Shown here: piece after piece, positions 37,501-48,342 of the stretch
How positions within the stretch are numbered: the stretch's first letter is position 1
How the letters are laid out: the number at the start of each line of letters is the position of its first letter
NCBI RefSeq assembly: GCF_017488845.2
Contig: NZ_CP083374.1
Location: forward strand, 343,501 to 407,500
Length of the DNA stretch: 64,000 bases
Direction: 5' to 3'
Source: Ensifer canadensis
Lineage (GTDB): Bacteria; Pseudomonadota; Alphaproteobacteria; Rhizobiales; Rhizobiaceae
Notes under the pieces: model-generated
Database searches by the model: none
What the model was told of the DNA's origin: nothing
The model's input: only the letters and a program-made list of their open reading frames with translations
Position numbers and translations under genes: made by a program

Positions 37501-37671
37501 TTGGAAGACGCTGAAATTGAAAGACGTGCCAGACAGCTATGGGTTAGAGAGAACCCTAATCGACCATGGCTCCCGCTATCTCAAAGGGCCGAACTCGGAC
37601 AGGACATGTCGGCTAGTGCGTCCGAGGAAGACAGGAAGCGCTATATTGAACGGGTTCGAAGTGGCGAGTAG
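37501..37671 (+). CDS. Small DUF2934-like protein, TTG start
   Basis: A TTG at 37501 follows AAGGAGGAGACG, an almost perfect ribosome site, and opens 56 residues. The N-terminus EDAEIERRARQLWVREN resembles DUF2934 (Arg-Ala-x-x-Leu-Trp pattern), a small family of stress-related rhizobial proteins of unknown role. The same frame is open further upstream, but without a ribosome site. It is soluble and highly charged. Confidence 0.6.
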   Translation: MEDAEIERRARQLWVRENPNRPWLPLSQRAELGQDMSASASEEDRKRYIERVRSGE

Positions 37672-37702
37672 GCTCAAGCCACTAAGCTTGGGAGGTCAAA
37701 AC

Positions 37703-37835
37703 ATGGGTCGTCGTCATCATCCTTGCAATTGTCTTCCTGCTTCCGGGAAAGACGACGACTGAAACAGCGAAGCCGCCAGCGACCACCACCGAACCGACGA
37801 GTGCGCAGCCCTCGACAACGGCGCCCGCTCAATAG
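37703..37835 (+). pseudogene. Probable frameshifted small membrane peptide
   Basis: GGAGG at 37691 precedes ATGGGTCGTCGTC at 37703. Read from that ATG, the frame stops after 19 polar residues, but the +1 frame gives a hydrophobic helix (VVVIILAIVFLLPG) and a Thr/Pro-rich tail ending at TAG 37835, and that frame has no start codon. Removing one G from the GGG after the ATG would join them. Either a real frameshift or a sequencing error is likely. Confidence 0.4.
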
Positions 37836-38190
37836 AGACGCATGCGTCGGAGTAAATATAAGCATCGAGCCCAACAAAAAAGGCCGGGGCGCGCTGGCTC
37901 CGACCTTCTTTCATTGTCGCTTCCAAGACTAATGCCAGTACATCCGTGGTCAAGAGTCGAAAGCAGTGCGCGATTGCCAGCGTGGAGTTATCTCATGCTC
38001 GACAGATGCGCGTATACCAGTTTTATAGGACGACGGGTTTTCCGAAACAAGCTGTCCGTTTGGGCTATGACCTACGCCATATGCAGCCAAATAGGGATCA
38101 GATACTCATCCTCGACCACCAAAATGAGTGGCAGGAGACAACGAGGAAAAGCCCCATCCGCAACCCGGTGAACCCTAAAAAACACGACGA

Positions 38191-38436
38191 TTACCTTCCC
38201 TCGGCCGCAGGCCAATCGTTTGAAGGTTCATCAATAGTGGTCTTCGCTGTGTCGTCGTCTGCGGGGTCTGGATCGCGGATCAAGGCGCTGCGCAGACCAT
38301 CGACATCCTCAAGGATGGCGGCGAAAACATCTTCCTGCTGAATGCCCGCCACGACGAACAGGTCTACCAACCCCTCAAGTCGCAGTCGAAGATCCTCGCG
38401 CCATGCCTGCGGATCTTCCTCAATCGCAATCGTCAT
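38191..38436 (-). CDS. Small acidic hypothetical protein
   Basis: The 81-residue protein starts MTIAIEEDPQAWRED behind GAAAGG. It is helical and acidic (FAAILEDVDGLRSAL, then a Asp-rich tail DPDPADDD) and matches no family I recognise. It follows the next small gene by 48 bp on the same strand and may share its GGAAC-type promoter. Confidence 0.6.
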   Translation of the reverse strand: MTIAIEEDPQAWREDLRLRLEGLVDLFVVAGIQQEDVFAAILEDVDGLRSALIRDPDPADDDTAKTTIDEPSNDWPAAEGR

Positions 38437-38484
38437 TTTCGACCTTTCTTGCGGCTCGTCGGCCATTGAGAAAAAGCGCATTCT

Positions 38485-38724
38485 CTAATCGGTCGGGTAT
38501 GCGGCCCTTGGCAATGTGACGCCGCCGGCCTCTAGCTCTGTTTCTTCTCCCACCGCGGCAAGTCGGGCACTGGTTGCGTCCAAAACAGCCGTCAGAAATT
38601 CTACACGGCCCCATCCGACCAAGTGGGCTTCTTCGACAAGGAGCTGCACCGCGTAGTCAACGGCCTGGTCGAGCTCGACCTTCCGCTCGGATGTGCCTGG
38701 GGGCTGATTTGGAGGATCAATCAT
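38485..38724 (-). CDS. Small hypothetical protein with ECF-type promoter
   Basis: The 79-residue protein starts at 38724 (MIDPPNQPPGTSERK), with GAGGA seven bases upstream; the longer open frame to 39291 is antisense to another gene and is rejected. The sequence is mainly helical (ELDQAVDYAVQLLVEEAH, then GRVEFLTAVLDATSARLA). No family is recognised. A GGAAC-N18-TT promoter candidate lies 50 bp upstream. Confidence 0.62.
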   Translation of the reverse strand: MIDPPNQPPGTSERKVELDQAVDYAVQLLVEEAHLVGWGRVEFLTAVLDATSARLAAVGEETELEAGGVTLPRAAYPTD

Positions 38725-38773
38725 TGCATTCCTCAAACCGAAGATGGTGACGTCATAGAACGCCTGAAATATG

Positions 38774-38798
38774 AACCCCGTGTTCGGAAAATCGTTCC
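38774..38798 (-). promoter_or_regulatory. GGAAC-N18-TT ECF-type promoter candidate
   Basis: On the minus strand GGAAC is followed after 18 bases by TT (GGGGTTC), about 50 bp before the ATG at 38724. This matches the RpoE2/EcfG general stress promoter pattern. Confidence 0.55.
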
Positions 38799-38891
38799 AA
38801 AACTTCTCAATCGAAAATCCGGCTTTTCGGGTGCTCCGCAGCCCTACGCAGACGAGGCACCGCCATTGATAACGGCCGGTCGGCCATTTTT

Positions 38892-38917
38892 GGAACCTCC
38901 CCACCCCATTGTCAGTT
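38892..38917 (+). promoter_or_regulatory. GGAAC-N19-TT ECF-type promoter candidate
   Basis: GGAAC at 38892 and TT at 38916 frame a 19-bp spacer, 30 bp before the small membrane protein gene. The -10 part reads GTTCC, so the site also reads as GGAAC-N19-TT on the minus strand. Confidence 0.55.
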
Positions 38918-38946
38918 CCTCCTTCACACCAACAAGGAGAAACTCC

Positions 38947-39195
38947 ATGGCAAAGAATGACCTTACAGCCGGCTTCACTGGCACACCCACCGAACAACCT
39001 ACTGGCGTTCGCAAAGTAGCAAAGACAGCGGGAGATGTGGTGAAGCGCGAAACCAGTGCTGTGGCTGCTGCGGCCGCGGACCACCCACATACCGCAACGG
39101 GTTTGGTGCTTACGATCGGCGCCCTTGCCTTCGCGATCGGCTACATTATGGGGCGATCGTCGATCGACGACACTAGGCAGGGCTATTGGCGGTAG
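38947..39195 (+). CDS. Small single-pass membrane protein
   Basis: The 82-residue protein starts behind AAGGAG. A polar, Thr/Lys-rich N-terminal half is followed by an alanine-rich stretch and one membrane helix (TGLVLTIGALAFAIGYIMG, about residues 51-69), then a short cytoplasmic tail. It resembles the DUF883/ElaB-type stress membrane proteins in outline, but I do not see enough to name a family. Its ECF-type promoter fits a stress role. Confidence 0.65.
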   Translation: MAKNDLTAGFTGTPTEQPTGVRKVAKTAGDVVKRETSAVAAAAADHPHTATGLVLTIGALAFAIGYIMGRSSIDDTRQGYWR

Positions 39196-39321
39196 GAGGC
39201 GCGCTGGCGCTTGGAACGCTGTAGTGGATAACAGCGTCTGTTTGCCGCTGTCCGCCCGTCTCGGCGGGTTAAGCGCGGCACGCCATCGCACTCAGACGCC
39301 GAGTACCAATCGCGCTCGAAT

Positions 39322-39346
39322 GGAACACTTTCCTTCCAATTAGGTT
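39322..39346 (+). promoter_or_regulatory. GGAAC-N18-TT ECF-type promoter candidate
   Basis: GGAAC at 39322 and TT at 39345 are separated by 18 bp, 30 bp before the PRC-barrel gene. The pattern matches the other two sites in this island. Confidence 0.6.
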
Positions 39347-39376
39347 TCACCAGTTCATTTCAAAGGAGAAACGAAG

Positions 39377-39673
39377 ATGGATCACACTAATCACGTCCGC
39401 CTCGCAGCCACAGAACTCACGCCCGCAGTCCTGGAAGGTGCGACAGTTTACGGAGCGGATGACCATAAGGTTGGCAAAGTTGATCATGTGCATGGAGCGG
39501 GCGCCGGCAGCAGCGTTATCATTGACGTCGGCGGCTTCCTCGGCATAGGCGCCAAGCCGGTCGCGGTTCCCCTTACCGATCTCGATTTCATGCGGGATGA
39601 GGACGGCGACGTCCACGCTATCACGACATGGACCAAGGATCAGCTTAAGGAGATGCCCGAGCATCGCCATTAG
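39377..39673 (+). CDS. PRC-barrel domain protein
   Basis: The 98-residue protein consists almost entirely of one PRC-barrel (GATVYGADDHKVGKVDHV, then VIIDVGGFLGIGAKPVAVP and FMRDEDGDV). Small free-standing PRC-barrel proteins are common in the general stress regulon of rhizobia; their function is unknown. AAAGGAG precedes the ATG. Confidence 0.88.
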   Translation: MDHTNHVRLAATELTPAVLEGATVYGADDHKVGKVDHVHGAGAGSSVIIDVGGFLGIGAKPVAVPLTDLDFMRDEDGDVHAITTWTKDQLKEMPEHRH

Positions 39674-40115
39674 CCACTGTAGCCCGGCCTATGTGCCGGG
39701 CTTCCTCCGACTGTGGTCAAAAGCACCGCAGACGGCGAATATCTCCGATCTGATCACATTCGTTCAACGTGCGCACATTGGCGGACTCCCTCACGGAGCT
39801 ACGGTAAGTCCGCTACGAAGATAGCCGGATGCAACGTATGTCGCCGACCGCCACAAAACTCACGCCTTGAGCGGCGATGAACCAGAGGTCTCGACAGCCA
39901 GCATGGTCGGCAGCTCCCAAATCGATGCGCGGCAGGCTCCGTTGCATGTTGCATTGCGAAATAAATGAGGTCATAAAAAAATCACTCACCACGGACCCGG
40001 TGAAACTCCGGGTGGCTCTTCTGGCCGCCGATCCGCCAGACCACGCAAAACCTGCATGCCAACTTCAGAACCGCTCGATCGAGCGCGTTCGCCATGCTTT
40101 GCGAGAACACATCAG
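39674..40115. other. Intergenic stretch upstream of the SulP gene
   Basis: About 440 bp that must hold the SulP promoter. No operator, repeat or additional gene is clear. Confidence 0.45.
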
Positions 40116-41582
40116 ATGCAATTTTCCTCCATCCGCCGGGATTGGTCCGCCGCCCCTATGCGCGAAATGCTCGCCGGGGCCGTCGCGACGTTCGCCTTGA
40201 TCCCCGAGGTCATCGCCTTTTCTTTCGTCGCCGGCGTCGATCCTCAGGTCGGCCTATTCGCCTCCTTCATCATCGGCATTGTCATCGCTTTCACCGGCGG
40301 GCGTCCTGCCATGATTTCCGCTGCTGCAGGATCGGTCGCGCTCGTCGCAGCACCCCTCGTCCACGCGCATGGGCTGCCCTATCTCTTTGCCGCCGGATTG
40401 CTCGCGGGCATCTTCCAGATACTGTTTGGGCTCCTTCGGCTCGGCGTTCTCATGCGTTTCGTTTCGAAATCTGTCCGCACAGGCTTCGTGAACGCGCTTG
40501 CGATCCTGATCTTTGGAGCCCAGCTACCGCACATCATTGGCGGCGACTGGCTTGCCTACAGTATGCTGGCGGCAGGACTTGCGGTCATCTACCTTGCCCC
40601 AACGGTCACCACGGCGATCCCATCGCCGTTGATCTGTATTTTGGTTCTGACCCTGGTATCGATCTCGTTACAACTCCCGGTGATGACCATTGCCGATCTC
40701 GGCAAGTTGCCTGACTCTCTTCCGATCTTTGGCTGGCCCACCGTTCCCCTGACACTGGAAACGCTGAGGATTATCGCAGGGCCGGCGCTCGCCATCGCCA
40801 TGGTCGGCCTGCTTGAATCTATGATGACGGCCAGTGTGGTGGATGATCTGACGGGAACACCGAGTTCGAAGAACAGGGAGTGCACGGGACTCGGCATTGC
40901 AAATGCCGCGGCAAGCCTGTTCGGCGGGATCGCAGGCTGCGGCATGATCGGCCAGACCATCAGCAACGTGAAGTACGGCGGACGCGGCCGACTATCCACG
41001 CTGTTTGCGGGGGCCTTCCTGCTGGTGCTGATGGTGTTGCTGAAGCCATGGGTGTCTCAGGTTCCGGTCGCAGCACTGGTGGCCATCATGGTAATGGTGT
41101 CGATCGACACGTTCGATTGGTCTTCATTGCGCAGTGTGATCGTTCACCCCAAGGTGTCGAGCGCGGTCATGATCGCGACCGTCCTCGTCACGGTGTTTAC
41201 CTCGAACCTGGCACTCGGCGTGGCAGTGGGCGTCCTTCTAAGTGGCGTTTTCTTCACATTCAAAGTCGCCCGCCTCTTGCGGGTTGAAACCGCGGTCGAC
41301 GCTGCTGCCGGACGTTTGACATATCGCGTGTCGGGCCAGGTGTTCTTCGCGTCGGCCGACATCTTCGTCGAGGCATTCGATATAGAAGAGGCAAGTGGCA
41401 TGGCTGTTCTGATCGACGTATCACAGGCACACTTCTGGGACATCACCGCCGTCGATGCTCTGGATAAGGTGGTGGGACGTTACAAGGCGCATGGTATCGC
41501 CGTGGATATATTGGGCCTGAACGAGGCGAGTGCCACGTTGATCGGGAGCCTGAATGGAGCGATGAAGCTTAAAGAGGTCTGA
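40116..41582 (+). CDS. SulP-family anion transporter with STAS domain
   Basis: The 488-residue protein has 10-12 membrane helices with SulP signatures (AGAVATFALIPEVIAFSFVAGVDP shortened here to its opening, and IAGCGMIGQTISNVKYGG) and a C-terminal STAS domain (about 395-488, VLIDVSQAHFWDITAVDAL). SulP proteins take up sulfate, bicarbonate or other anions. The frame begins at 40056, but the ATG at 40116 (MQFSSIRRDW) puts the cytoplasmic N-terminus at the usual length; the ribosome site is weak. Sulfate is possible, and a sulfatase lies 23 kb away, but no link is shown. Confidence 0.88.
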   Translation: MQFSSIRRDWSAAPMREMLAGAVATFALIPEVIAFSFVAGVDPQVGLFASFIIGIVIAFTGGRPAMISAAAGSVALVAAPLVHAHGLPYLFAAGLLAGIFQILFGLLRLGVLMRFVSKSVRTGFVNALAILIFGAQLPHIIGGDWLAYSMLAAGLAVIYLAPTVTTAIPSPLICILVLTLVSISLQLPVMTIADLGKLPDSLPIFGWPTVPLTLETLRIIAGPALAIAMVGLLESMMTASVVDDLTGTPSSKNRECTGLGIANAAASLFGGIAGCGMIGQTISNVKYGGRGRLSTLFAGAFLLVLMVLLKPWVSQVPVAALVAIMVMVSIDTFDWSSLRSVIVHPKVSSAVMIATVLVTVFTSNLALGVAVGVLLSGVFFTFKVARLLRVETAVDAAAGRLTYRVSGQVFFASADIFVEAFDIEEASGMAVLIDVSQAHFWDITAVDALDKVVGRYKAHGIAVDILGLNEASATLIGSLNGAMKLKEV

Positions 41583-41605
41583 TCCAGATTATTTGATCCT
41601 CAACA

Positions 41606-41646
41606 AGAGCTGGCCATGAACGCCAAGGACCATGGCCCTCTTTGTT
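41606..41646 (+). terminator. Terminator hairpin after the SulP gene
   Basis: GGCCATG and CATGGCC pair over 7 bp, extended by AGAG/CTCT, and are followed by TTTGTT, 25 bp past the SulP stop. Confidence 0.55.
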
Positions 41647-41740
41647 AAGGTTCTGTCGGCCAACAGCGGCCATCACAATCGTCACGCTTTTGTGGCCGAA
41701 GCCGACCTGGGCGGCCGGTACCAAAAGCAGTATCCCGACC

Positions 41741-43154
<1,414 letters not shown>

Positions 43155-43161
43155 TTATCCC

Positions 43162-44319
<1,158 letters not shown>

Positions 44320-44481
44320 GTCTTTCGTCCTTCCCTGTGATCGGTTTGCAGACCGTTACCCATCGACCGTCGTGTTTCGGGGCCGAGTGCGTTGCGAACG
44401 CAGCCGGAAAAAGCTGGAAGAGATCCGAGTGTCCGGCTGCCCGCACCATTGAGTTCCAAGGTAGCGCGTGACGCCGATGGC

Positions 44482-44498
44482 GATTAGATGCCATAATC
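44482..44498. promoter_or_regulatory. LysR-type T-N11-A box candidate
   Basis: GATTA-N7-TAATC is a perfect dyad with T-N11-A spacing, 35 bp before the LysR gene and between it and the divergent reductase, where LysR regulators normally bind. Confidence 0.55.
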
Positions 44499-44532
44499 CG
44501 CATGAACCTTTTAGATGAGCTAACAAATCCAG

Positions 44533-45423
44533 ATGGAAAACTTCAACGATCTCGCCGCCTTTGCGGTTATCGCCAGGGAGAAAAGCTTCACGCGGGCTGC
44601 TGCAAAACTTGGCGTATCGCCGTCGGCACTCAGCCAGACCATGCGCAATCTCGAGGAGCGACTGGGTCTGCGGCTTTTGACCCGCACGACGCGCAGCGTC
44701 TCGTCGACGGAAGCCGGCGAGCGCCTGCTGCGAACGGTTGCGCCGCGCTTCGAAGAGATCGAAGCCGAATTGGTCGCTTTGGGTGAGCTTCGGGACAAGC
44801 CGGCCGGGACGGTTCGCCTCACGGCCGGTGAACATCCCGCGATCTCGATCCTTCAGCCCGCGCTCAAACGATTTCTCCCTGATTATCCCGACATCGCGGT
44901 GGAAATCATCGTCGACTACGGCCTCACCGATATCGTCGCCGAAGGCTATGATGCCGGGGTGCGCATGGGCGAGCAGGTCGCCAAGGATATGATTGCAGTG
45001 CGCATCGGCCCCAATATGCGCATGGCGGTCGTGGCGTCGCCAGCCTATTTCGAGCGGCATCCGCTTCCACAAACCCCGCAGGACCTGACCGCCCACACCT
45101 GCATCAACATCCGTCTCCCGACCTATGGCGGGCTATTCCCTTGGGGTCTGGAAAAGGACGGACGCGAGGTGAAAGTGCGTGGAGAGGGGCAACTCGTGTT
45201 CAATAGCCTGAGCATGCGATTGTCCTCGGCCTTGGACGGACTTGGCGTCGCCTATATGCCCGAAGACCAAGTACTCGCTCATGTTGCCGAGGGGCGGCTG
45301 GTGCGCGTTTTGGAGGATTGGTGCCCCTCCTTCCCCGGCTATCATCTGTATTATCCGAGCCGTCGGCAGCAATCGCCTGCTCTCGCATTGCTGGTGGACG
45401 TTCTGCGGTATCGCGGCAGCTGA
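44533..45423 (+). CDS. LysR-family transcriptional regulator
   Basis: The 296-residue protein has the N-terminal winged HTH (AAAKLGVSPSALSQTMRNLE) and a C-terminal effector domain of the type that controls oxidoreductase and efflux genes in rhizobia (TGEH-like AGEHPAISILQPAL). It faces the aldo-keto reductase operon over 213 bp and is its likely regulator. Confidence 0.92.
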   Translation: MENFNDLAAFAVIAREKSFTRAAAKLGVSPSALSQTMRNLEERLGLRLLTRTTRSVSSTEAGERLLRTVAPRFEEIEAELVALGELRDKPAGTVRLTAGEHPAISILQPALKRFLPDYPDIAVEIIVDYGLTDIVAEGYDAGVRMGEQVAKDMIAVRIGPNMRMAVVASPAYFERHPLPQTPQDLTAHTCINIRLPTYGGLFPWGLEKDGREVKVRGEGQLVFNSLSMRLSSALDGLGVAYMPEDQVLAHVAEGRLVRVLEDWCPSFPGYHLYYPSRRQQSPALALLVDVLRYRGS

Positions 45424-45714
45424 ACGGACTGCGCTTGATGCCTTGAGCCCACGTCACAATGTAGTGCGTCAGGCACATGCGGAGCCCGGCAATGGCGAGG
45501 CAGTGAACGAAGAAGCCCGCGACAGAGTAGCAAAGGTAAGTGGCCCGGTGCGGCGCACCAAGGCCTTTCCGGTGCACGATCCACCGTCGCTCGGCACTCA
45601 GCCGGCAAGGATTTGGTTGCCATCAAGGGCGATATCTCCGCTGCCAAGGCGGCGCAGTACCGCCTCGGCATGGATCTGGGCGAGCGCAACCTGCAATGCA
45701 GATGCGCTCGAGCA
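45424..45714. other. Intergenic stretch between converging genes
   Basis: About 290 bp between the LysR gene and the kinase gene. A plus-strand frame is open here, but it has no start site and resembles no family. Confidence 0.4.
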
Positions 45715-47334
45715 TCACGCCGCCAGGTGTTCGAACAGCCGGGCGACGGCCTCCGCGCCCGGATCGACATGGCCCTCAAGTTGTCGCGCGTTGATATAAG
45801 CTGCGCGACCGGCATTGGCCTTGAGGAGCGTCGCCGTCAGGTTTGCTCCTTCCCGAGCCGCCAGGGCGGCCGAACGGACCCCGTCGCCGAGTGCGTCGAG
45901 AGCGGGGGAAAGCGCATCGACCATAGTTCGGTCGCCGAGACGCGCACCGCCGATTTCCTGCATCCGGGCAAGTCCTGCCTTCAGCGCATCGCGCATGGGA
46001 AGGCCGCTTGACGCAGCGTCGCCGGCTGCGGCGAAGAAGATCGCCAGCAGCACGCCCGACGATCCGCCCATCGTCTGGCTGAGTTCCTGGCCAATCGCCC
46101 GGTAGAGTTGGGTATGATCGGAGAGCGGCAGCCGGTCGATCGCATTGATCAGGGCGCGTGCGGCGCCAGCCAGTGTCGAGCCGGTATCGCCATCGCCCGA
46201 CTTGGCATCCAGCGCATTCAGGTCTTCCTCGGCTGCAACCAGGATCCGGCAGCATTTGACAATGAACTCGCGTGTCTCCCTGTGTTCGGACGACAGCGGC
46301 GCAATTGGCGTCAAGCCGTCGGGCAGCATATTGACGATGACCGGTTTGACCGTTGACACGCCGGGCCATGCCGCCATGGAAACCGGTGCGCTCAGCGCCG
46401 CTATTTCCGCTTCGTCAGCTGGATAGACGGACACCGAAAAACCATGCATGTCGAGAGAGGTCATCATCGACGCGGGACCGACGATGTGCGAAATCCGCGC
46501 TCCAATCGAAGACGTAATCAGTTCGTGCGCTAGTACCGACATTTCCAGCGTTGAGGTGCCGCCGAGATTGTTGATGAGCGCCACATAGGATCTATCCTCC
46601 ATGGCCGCTGCAAGTTTGCTTACGGCTGCTTCCATGGCCAGTCGAGCGTCGATGAAGTCGACTTGCTCGACACCGGCCTCCCCATGGATGCCAAGCCCAA
46701 GTTCGGCCATGTGGGCCGGAATGCGGTCCTCCTTTGGGGATCCAGGAACCGTACATGTATCGAGGGACATCCCTATGCTCTTCGATCCGGCGGCCACGCG
46801 CCGGGCGGCCGCCGTCACCGTTTCCAGATCCACACCGGCCTCGGCCAACGCTCCTGCGATCTTGTGAACGAAGAGAGTGCCTGCGACACCGCGTGCCTGC
46901 GGCAACTCGGGTAATGCCACGTCATCGCCGATGATGACCATGCTGACATTGAGGCCGAAGGCACGGGCGCGTTCGGCGGCGAGACCGAAGTTCAGTCGGT
47001 CGCCGGTATAATTCTTGACGATCAGCAGGCAGCCGGCTGGACCGGTGACCGCGAGAATGCCGGCAAGAACGGCGTCGACACTGGGTGAGGCAAAGACGTC
47101 GCCGCAGACGGCAGCGGTCAACATGCCCGCCCCGACGAAGCCCGCATGCGCAGGCTCGTGCCCTGCCCCGCCGCCGGAGACCAGCGCCACCTTGGACTTG
47201 TCCCAATCATTGCGCAGAACCACTCGAATATGCGGGTAGCCGTCGAGCCGTGCCAGCGAGCCGCCGCTTATCGCCAGCAGGCCGTCGATCGCCTCGGTGA
47301 CGACGTCTTCCCTCTTGTTGATGAATTGTGCCAT
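45715..47334 (-). CDS. Dihydroxyacetone kinase family protein, DhaK-DhaL fusion
   Basis: The 539-residue protein carries a DhaK domain (about 1-335) with GGGAGHEP at 54-61, YTGD at 109-112 and the covalent substrate histidine His217 (GLGIHGEAG), then a DhaL domain (about 355-535) with the Mg-ATP aspartates in DAKSGDGDTG (376, 381, 383). It is the single-chain, ATP-dependent form that phosphorylates dihydroxyacetone, glyceraldehyde or related ketoses. It closes the leftward operon of a two-ATPase importer, so it probably phosphorylates the imported compound or its oxidised form. GGAAGG precedes the ATG. Confidence 0.92.
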   Translation of the reverse strand: MAQFINKREDVVTEAIDGLLAISGGSLARLDGYPHIRVVLRNDWDKSKVALVSGGGAGHEPAHAGFVGAGMLTAAVCGDVFASPSVDAVLAGILAVTGPAGCLLIVKNYTGDRLNFGLAAERARAFGLNVSMVIIGDDVALPELPQARGVAGTLFVHKIAGALAEAGVDLETVTAAARRVAAGSKSIGMSLDTCTVPGSPKEDRIPAHMAELGLGIHGEAGVEQVDFIDARLAMEAAVSKLAAAMEDRSYVALINNLGGTSTLEMSVLAHELITSSIGARISHIVGPASMMTSLDMHGFSVSVYPADEAEIAALSAPVSMAAWPGVSTVKPVIVNMLPDGLTPIAPLSSEHRETREFIVKCCRILVAAEEDLNALDAKSGDGDTGSTLAGAARALINAIDRLPLSDHTQLYRAIGQELSQTMGGSSGVLLAIFFAAAGDAASSGLPMRDALKAGLARMQEIGGARLGDRTMVDALSPALDALGDGVRSAALAAREGANLTATLLKANAGRAAYINARQLEGHVDPGAEAVARLFEHLAA

Positions 47335-47346
47335 GTGATCCTTCCT

Positions 47347-48342
47347 CTAAGCTAAGCGCATGCCGGCCGCGTCGAAATAGAGCGGCTTGTCCGGCTGAAT
47401 TTTCACGGTGTCGCCACTTTTCAGCCTGGTGTGGGCGTCGGTGACGGTGATGAGGTCGTTTTTCTTGAAGGACAGATGAAGACGGGTCTGGTCACCAAGA
47501 TGCTCGACCCGCCGGACCAATGCCTCCTGGCCGCTGCCCTGTGTAATGTGCTCGGGCCGCAAGCCGATGTGCGCCGCTCTGGATGGTGCGCCGGGAAAAG
47601 TGTCGGCGGGAATAATGTTGATGCGGGGCTGGCCGAGCTTTGTTGCCGCATAGATGCTCACCGGATGCTCGTAGACTTCACGCGGGGCGCCGAACTGCAC
47701 CAGCCGGCCTTCGTGAAGCACGCCGATATGCGTTGCCATTGTCATTGCCTCGATCTGATCGTGGGTGACATAAAGCAGCGTGGCGCCGGACTTGGCCTGG
47801 ATATTCTTCAGCTCGACGCGCAAATCGGCCCTGAGCTTGGCGTCGAGCGAGCTCAAAGGCTCGTCCATGAGATAGATCTGCGGCGTGCGAACGAGCGCGC
47901 GGCCAATGGAGACACGCTGCATTTCGCCGCCCGAGAGCGCCGTCGCCATGTTGTCGAGTTTGTGGGAGATCTGCAGAACCTCGGCGATCGCATTGACCTT
48001 GCGGTCAATCGCGTCGCGTGGCGTCTTCAATAGCGGCGATTTCAACGGGAATTCAAGGTTCTGCCGCACCGTCAGATGCGGATAGAGCGAATACTGCTGA
48101 AACACCATGGCGACGTTGCGCTGCGCCGGTGAATGTCCCTCGACTGAGTGGCCGCCGAAATAGATATTGCCGCTATCGGGGCGATCGAGACCGGACACCA
48201 TGCGCAGCGTCGTGGTTTTTCCGGCGCCCGTCGGCCCGAGGAGAACGACGAAGGAACCGTTCGGTATCGTCAGCGACACGTTGTCGAGCGCTGTATGATT
48301 GCCAAACTTCTTCGTCACGTTTTCAAGAACGACGTCAGCCAT
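47347..48342 (-). CDS. ABC transporter ATP-binding protein 2 (MalK/UgpC type)
   Basis: The 331-residue protein has GPTGAGKTT at 36-44, LSGGEMQRVSIGRAL and IYLMDEP, and a C-terminal TOBE part with IGLRPEHI. The start at 48342 overlaps the preceding ATPase stop by eight bases. Two different ATPases in one operon suggest a heterodimeric motor, as described for the rhizobial glycerol importer (glpST). Confidence 0.93.
   Translation of the reverse strand: MADVVLENVTKKFGNHTALDNVSLTIPNGSFVVLLGPTGAGKTTTLRMVSGLDRPDSGNIYFGGHSVEGHSPAQRNVAMVFQQYSLYPHLTVRQNLEFPLKSPLLKTPRDAIDRKVNAIAEVLQISHKLDNMATALSGGEMQRVSIGRALVRTPQIYLMDEPLSSLDAKLRADLRVELKNIQAKSGATLLYVTHDQIEAMTMATHIGVLHEGRLVQFGAPREVYEHPVSIYAATKLGQPRINIIPADTFPGAPSRAAHIGLRPEHITQGSGQEALVRRVEHLGDQTRLHLSFKKNDLITVTDAHTRLKSGDTVKIQPDKPLYFDAAGMRLA

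Noticed and set aside
37946..38341. Plus-strand frame of 131 residues
   Set aside because: It has no ribosome site and overlaps the 81-residue gene on the other strand. The part 38005-38160 is less clear, but no family is visible.
38725..39291. Long minus-strand frame in front of the 79-residue gene
   Set aside because: It is antisense to the 38947 gene and to promoter sequence; the ribosome site supports 38724.
44356..45096. Minus-strand frame antisense to the LysR gene (246 residues)
   Set aside because: Long antisense frames are common in GC-rich genes; the LysR protein has clear domain support.
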